This document shows positions 6,185 through 7,321 of a stretch of 7,321 bases of DNA, piece by piece. The position numbers were made by a program, and so were the translations under genes. Within the stretch, counting starts at the first letter, position 1. Every line of letters begins with the position of its first letter. The notes below the pieces were generated by a model, which was not told the origin of the DNA, made no database searches, and saw only the letters and a program-made list of their open reading frames with translations. The stretch is from an uncultured Devosia sp. (GTDB lineage: Bacteria > Pseudomonadota > Alphaproteobacteria > Rhizobiales > Devosiaceae), in NCBI GenBank assembly GCA_934553185.1, contig CAKTFF010000099.1:1-7321 (forward strand). Reading direction: 5' to 3'.

Positions 6185-6343
6185 TTAGTTCTTGCCGTCG
6201 TTAGGTCGGGCCTTGTCGCCGCCGGTCTTGGTGTCCTTGGTCTTGGCTTCGCCGGCGGTCTGGCCAAAGGTGGTGCCGCCGAGATGGCCGCCGGTATCCA
6301 TGTTATCGAGCTGCTCTTTATCGGTCGATTGCGGTTTGCTCAT
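6185..6343 (-). CDS. Small hydrophilic hypothetical protein (52 aa)
   Basis: I do not recognise a named family. The 52-residue protein reads MSKPQSTDKEQLDNMDTGGH at the start, then LGGTTFGQTAGE, and ends in a Lys/Thr/Asp/Gly-rich tail (AKTKDTKTGGDKARPNDGKN). It has no cysteine, no hydrophobic segment and almost no aromatic residues, so it is probably intrinsically disordered and cytoplasmic. The gene call rests on a near-perfect ribosome-binding site (AAGGAG, 7 bases before the ATG), a frame that fills the gap between msrB and the amidotransferase gene, and a hairpin just past the stop. A role in stress tolerance would be a guess from composition only. The msrB stop is about 70 bases upstream on the same strand, so co-transcription is possible. 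Confidence 0.65.
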   Translation of the reverse strand: MSKPQSTDKEQLDNMDTGGHLGGTTFGQTAGEAKTKDTKTGGDKARPNDGKN

Positions 6344-6412
6344 GGTCTGGCTCCTTGTTTAGGGAGGCGTTAACCGCTCAACGCGCGCGACGTTCCCTGC
6401 CGCTGTCGCAGA

Positions 6413-6916
6413 TCACGCGGACTTGGGCTCGAAACGCAGCGCAACGCCATTGATGCAATAGCGCAGGCCCGTCGGCGCCGGGCCGTCCTCGAAAACGTGA
6501 CCCTGATGACCGCCGCAGTTGGAGCAGTGCACTTCGGTGCGCTGCATGAACAGTGAATCGTCCACCGATGTGCCGATCCCACCCGCGATAAAGGTATAAA
6601 AGCTCGGCCAGCCCGTGCCGCTGTCGAATTTGGTGTCTGACGCAAAAAGCGGCTGCGCGCAGCCGGCACACACGAAGGTGCCAGCGCCATGCTCATCATT
6701 GAGCGGCGAGGTGTAGGGCGGCTCGGTGCCTTCGTGGCGCAGCACCTGGTAGGCAGCTGGATCGAGCTTGCTCTTCCACTCGGCATCGCTGAGCTTGAAC
6801 GGGAAATCGCCTTCCGCCGCTTCAACAACACCCTGCGGCCATAGCGCTCCAAGACCGGCAAGAGCCGCGAGCGAAATGCCACCGAGAAGAACCTGACGAC
6901 GATCAACAACCGACAT
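6413..6916 (-). CDS. msrB: Peptide-methionine (R)-S-oxide reductase MsrB, exported
   Basis: The 167-residue enzyme reduces the R form of methionine sulfoxide in proteins. The N-terminus, MSVVDRRQVLLGGISLAALA, has twin arginines (6-7) followed by a hydrophobic stretch, indicating Tat export with cleavage near VEAAEG (31-36). The SelR/MsrB domain (about 40-165) has two zinc-binding CxxC pairs, Cys83/Cys86 (CAGC) and Cys131/Cys134 (CSNC), the GTGWPSF motif (100-106), HQGHVF (137-142) and the catalytic cysteine in RYCIN (Cys154). No second cysteine suitable as an intramolecular resolving residue is seen apart from the zinc ligands, so recycling may need an external reductant. The ATG at 6916 has AAAGGA about 6 bases upstream and is the only start that puts the RR motif near the N-terminus. 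A longer open frame to 7033 is not used. Confidence 0.95.
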   Translation of the reverse strand: MSVVDRRQVLLGGISLAALAGLGALWPQGVVEAAEGDFPFKLSDAEWKSKLDPAAYQVLRHEGTEPPYTSPLNDEHGAGTFVCAGCAQPLFASDTKFDSGTGWPSFYTFIAGGIGTSVDDSLFMQRTEVHCSNCGGHQGHVFEDGPAPTGLRYCINGVALRFEPKSA

Positions 6917-6938
6917 GATGTGTCCTTTGAAAATGAGT

Positions 6939-6985
6939 GCCCCGCGCCCGCTACCGCAGGAGGGATGCGGGCGGCAGCGCGGGGC
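6939..6985 (-). promoter_or_regulatory. Stable hairpin in the msrB 5' leader
   Basis: The 47-base segment can fold into a long stem on the minus-strand RNA: 9 bp (GCCCCGCGC with GCGCGGGGC), a two-base bulge, 4 bp, a second two-base bulge on the other side, 5 bp, and a 7-base loop (TCCCTCC). That is 18 pairs, nearly all G-C. It ends 22 bases before the msrB ATG and is followed by ACTCATTTTC, a weak T-rich stretch. It may be an attenuator, a transcript stabiliser or a protein-binding site; function is not established. Confidence 0.55.
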
Positions 6986-7026
6986 TGAGCTTGCGCGCCA
7001 ATCTACAACCTGAGGAGGAAGGTGGC

Positions 7027-7065
7027 ACAACAAGAAATGGTGAGAGGCCGCCTCAGCGGCCCCTC
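7027..7065 (-). terminator. Rho-independent-type terminator after the FAS1 gene
   Basis: On the minus strand a 10-bp stem with one G-U pair (7056-7065 with 7042-7051) and a TGAG loop begins 10 bases after the stop codon of the fasciclin gene. It is followed by ACCATTTCTTGTTG, a broken U-rich tract. It separates this gene from msrB. Confidence 0.7.
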
Positions 7066-7075
7066 GATCGGCAGA

Positions 7076-7321
7076 TTACATTGCGGGGGTCAGGACGGCG
7101 TCGATCACGTGGATCACGCCATTGCTCTGGATCACGTCGGCAATGGTCACGTTGGCGACGGTGCCGTTTTCGTCGGTCACGGTGACGGTGCCGTTTTCAG
7201 CCTTGAGCGTCAGCTCGCAGCCACCAACGGTTTCGACCATGTGCTCGCCGCCATCGGCTTCAACCATGCCGACGATGTCGGTGGAGAGAGCACGAGCAGG
7301 GATCACGTGACAGCCCAGAAC
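7076..7321 (-). CDS. Fasciclin (FAS1) domain protein, C-terminal part (runs off right edge)
   Basis: The last 81 codons are in the window; the gene begins beyond base 7321. The frame is open to the edge and reads VLGCHVIPARALSTDIVG at the edge, the H-box region of FAS1 domains (usually L.YHVVPG). The domain ends with the second signature, SNGVIHVIDAVLTP. FAS1 domains are adhesion or ligand-binding modules, and bacterial single-domain members are normally secreted or membrane-anchored; the signal peptide would be outside the window. Two cysteines (in LGCHV and VGGCEL) are present in this part and could form a disulfide if exported. The middle contains a short repeat, ENGTVTVTDENGTVANV. A GTG at 7306 is in frame but would cut the domain, so it is not the start. 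A terminator follows. Confidence 0.9.
   Translation of the reverse strand, partial: VLGCHVIPARALSTDIVGMVEADGGEHMVETVGGCELTLKAENGTVTVTDENGTVANVTIADVIQSNGVIHVIDAVLTPAM

Noticed and set aside
5387..6373. A 328-codon plus-strand frame opposite the amidotransferase gene
   Set aside because: The opposite strand encodes a protein with a complete catalytic triad; the plus frame has a low-complexity Gly/Arg/His composition and no initiation signals.

Overview
The window looks like ordinary chromosomal DNA from a high-GC alphaproteobacterium, most likely a sphingomonad (Sphingomonadaceae/Erythrobacteraceae). This rests on the rpmH-rnpA-yidC-engB cluster, the lysine in the YidC groove position common in alphaproteobacteria, the style of the sensor-kinase N-terminus and the codon use. 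Taxonomy is inferred from sequence style, not from a search. No mobile element, CRISPR array, tRNA or rRNA was seen.

Left part (1-1645, minus strand): the first 59 codons of a membrane sensor histidine kinase lie at the left edge. They sit just downstream of a full-length relative of the pyridine nucleotide-disulfide oxidoreductases (dihydrolipoamide dehydrogenase/mercuric reductase type). That protein keeps the fold landmarks but has lost the redox cysteines, both canonical dinucleotide glycine motifs, the FAD-contacting Asp and the C-terminal active-site motif. It looks like a pseudo-oxidoreductase, and it is the most unusual gene here.

Centre (1746-4983, plus strand): a strong sigma70-like promoter drives rpmH (ribosomal protein L34), rnpA (RNase P protein) and yidC (membrane insertase). 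A rho-independent-type terminator follows yidC, and then comes engB/yihA (ribosome-assembly GTPase). This is the conserved ribosome/tRNA-processing/membrane-insertion cluster. yidD, usually found between rnpA and yidC, is absent: rnpA and yidC overlap by one base.

Right part (4987-7321, minus strand): a class I glutamine amidotransferase-like protein is coupled to a DUF1801 protein, and this pair ends 3 bases from the end of engB. Upstream of it lie a 52-aa hydrophilic small protein, a secreted (Tat-type signal) methionine sulfoxide reductase B whose leader carries a very stable hairpin, and the C-terminal part of a fasciclin (FAS1) domain protein running off the right edge. MsrB and FAS1 point to cell-envelope repair and adhesion.

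I see no convincing new multi-gene system. The best leads are the degenerate oxidoreductase beside the sensor kinase, the structured msrB leader, the rpmH ribosome-binding arrangement and the small unassigned protein.
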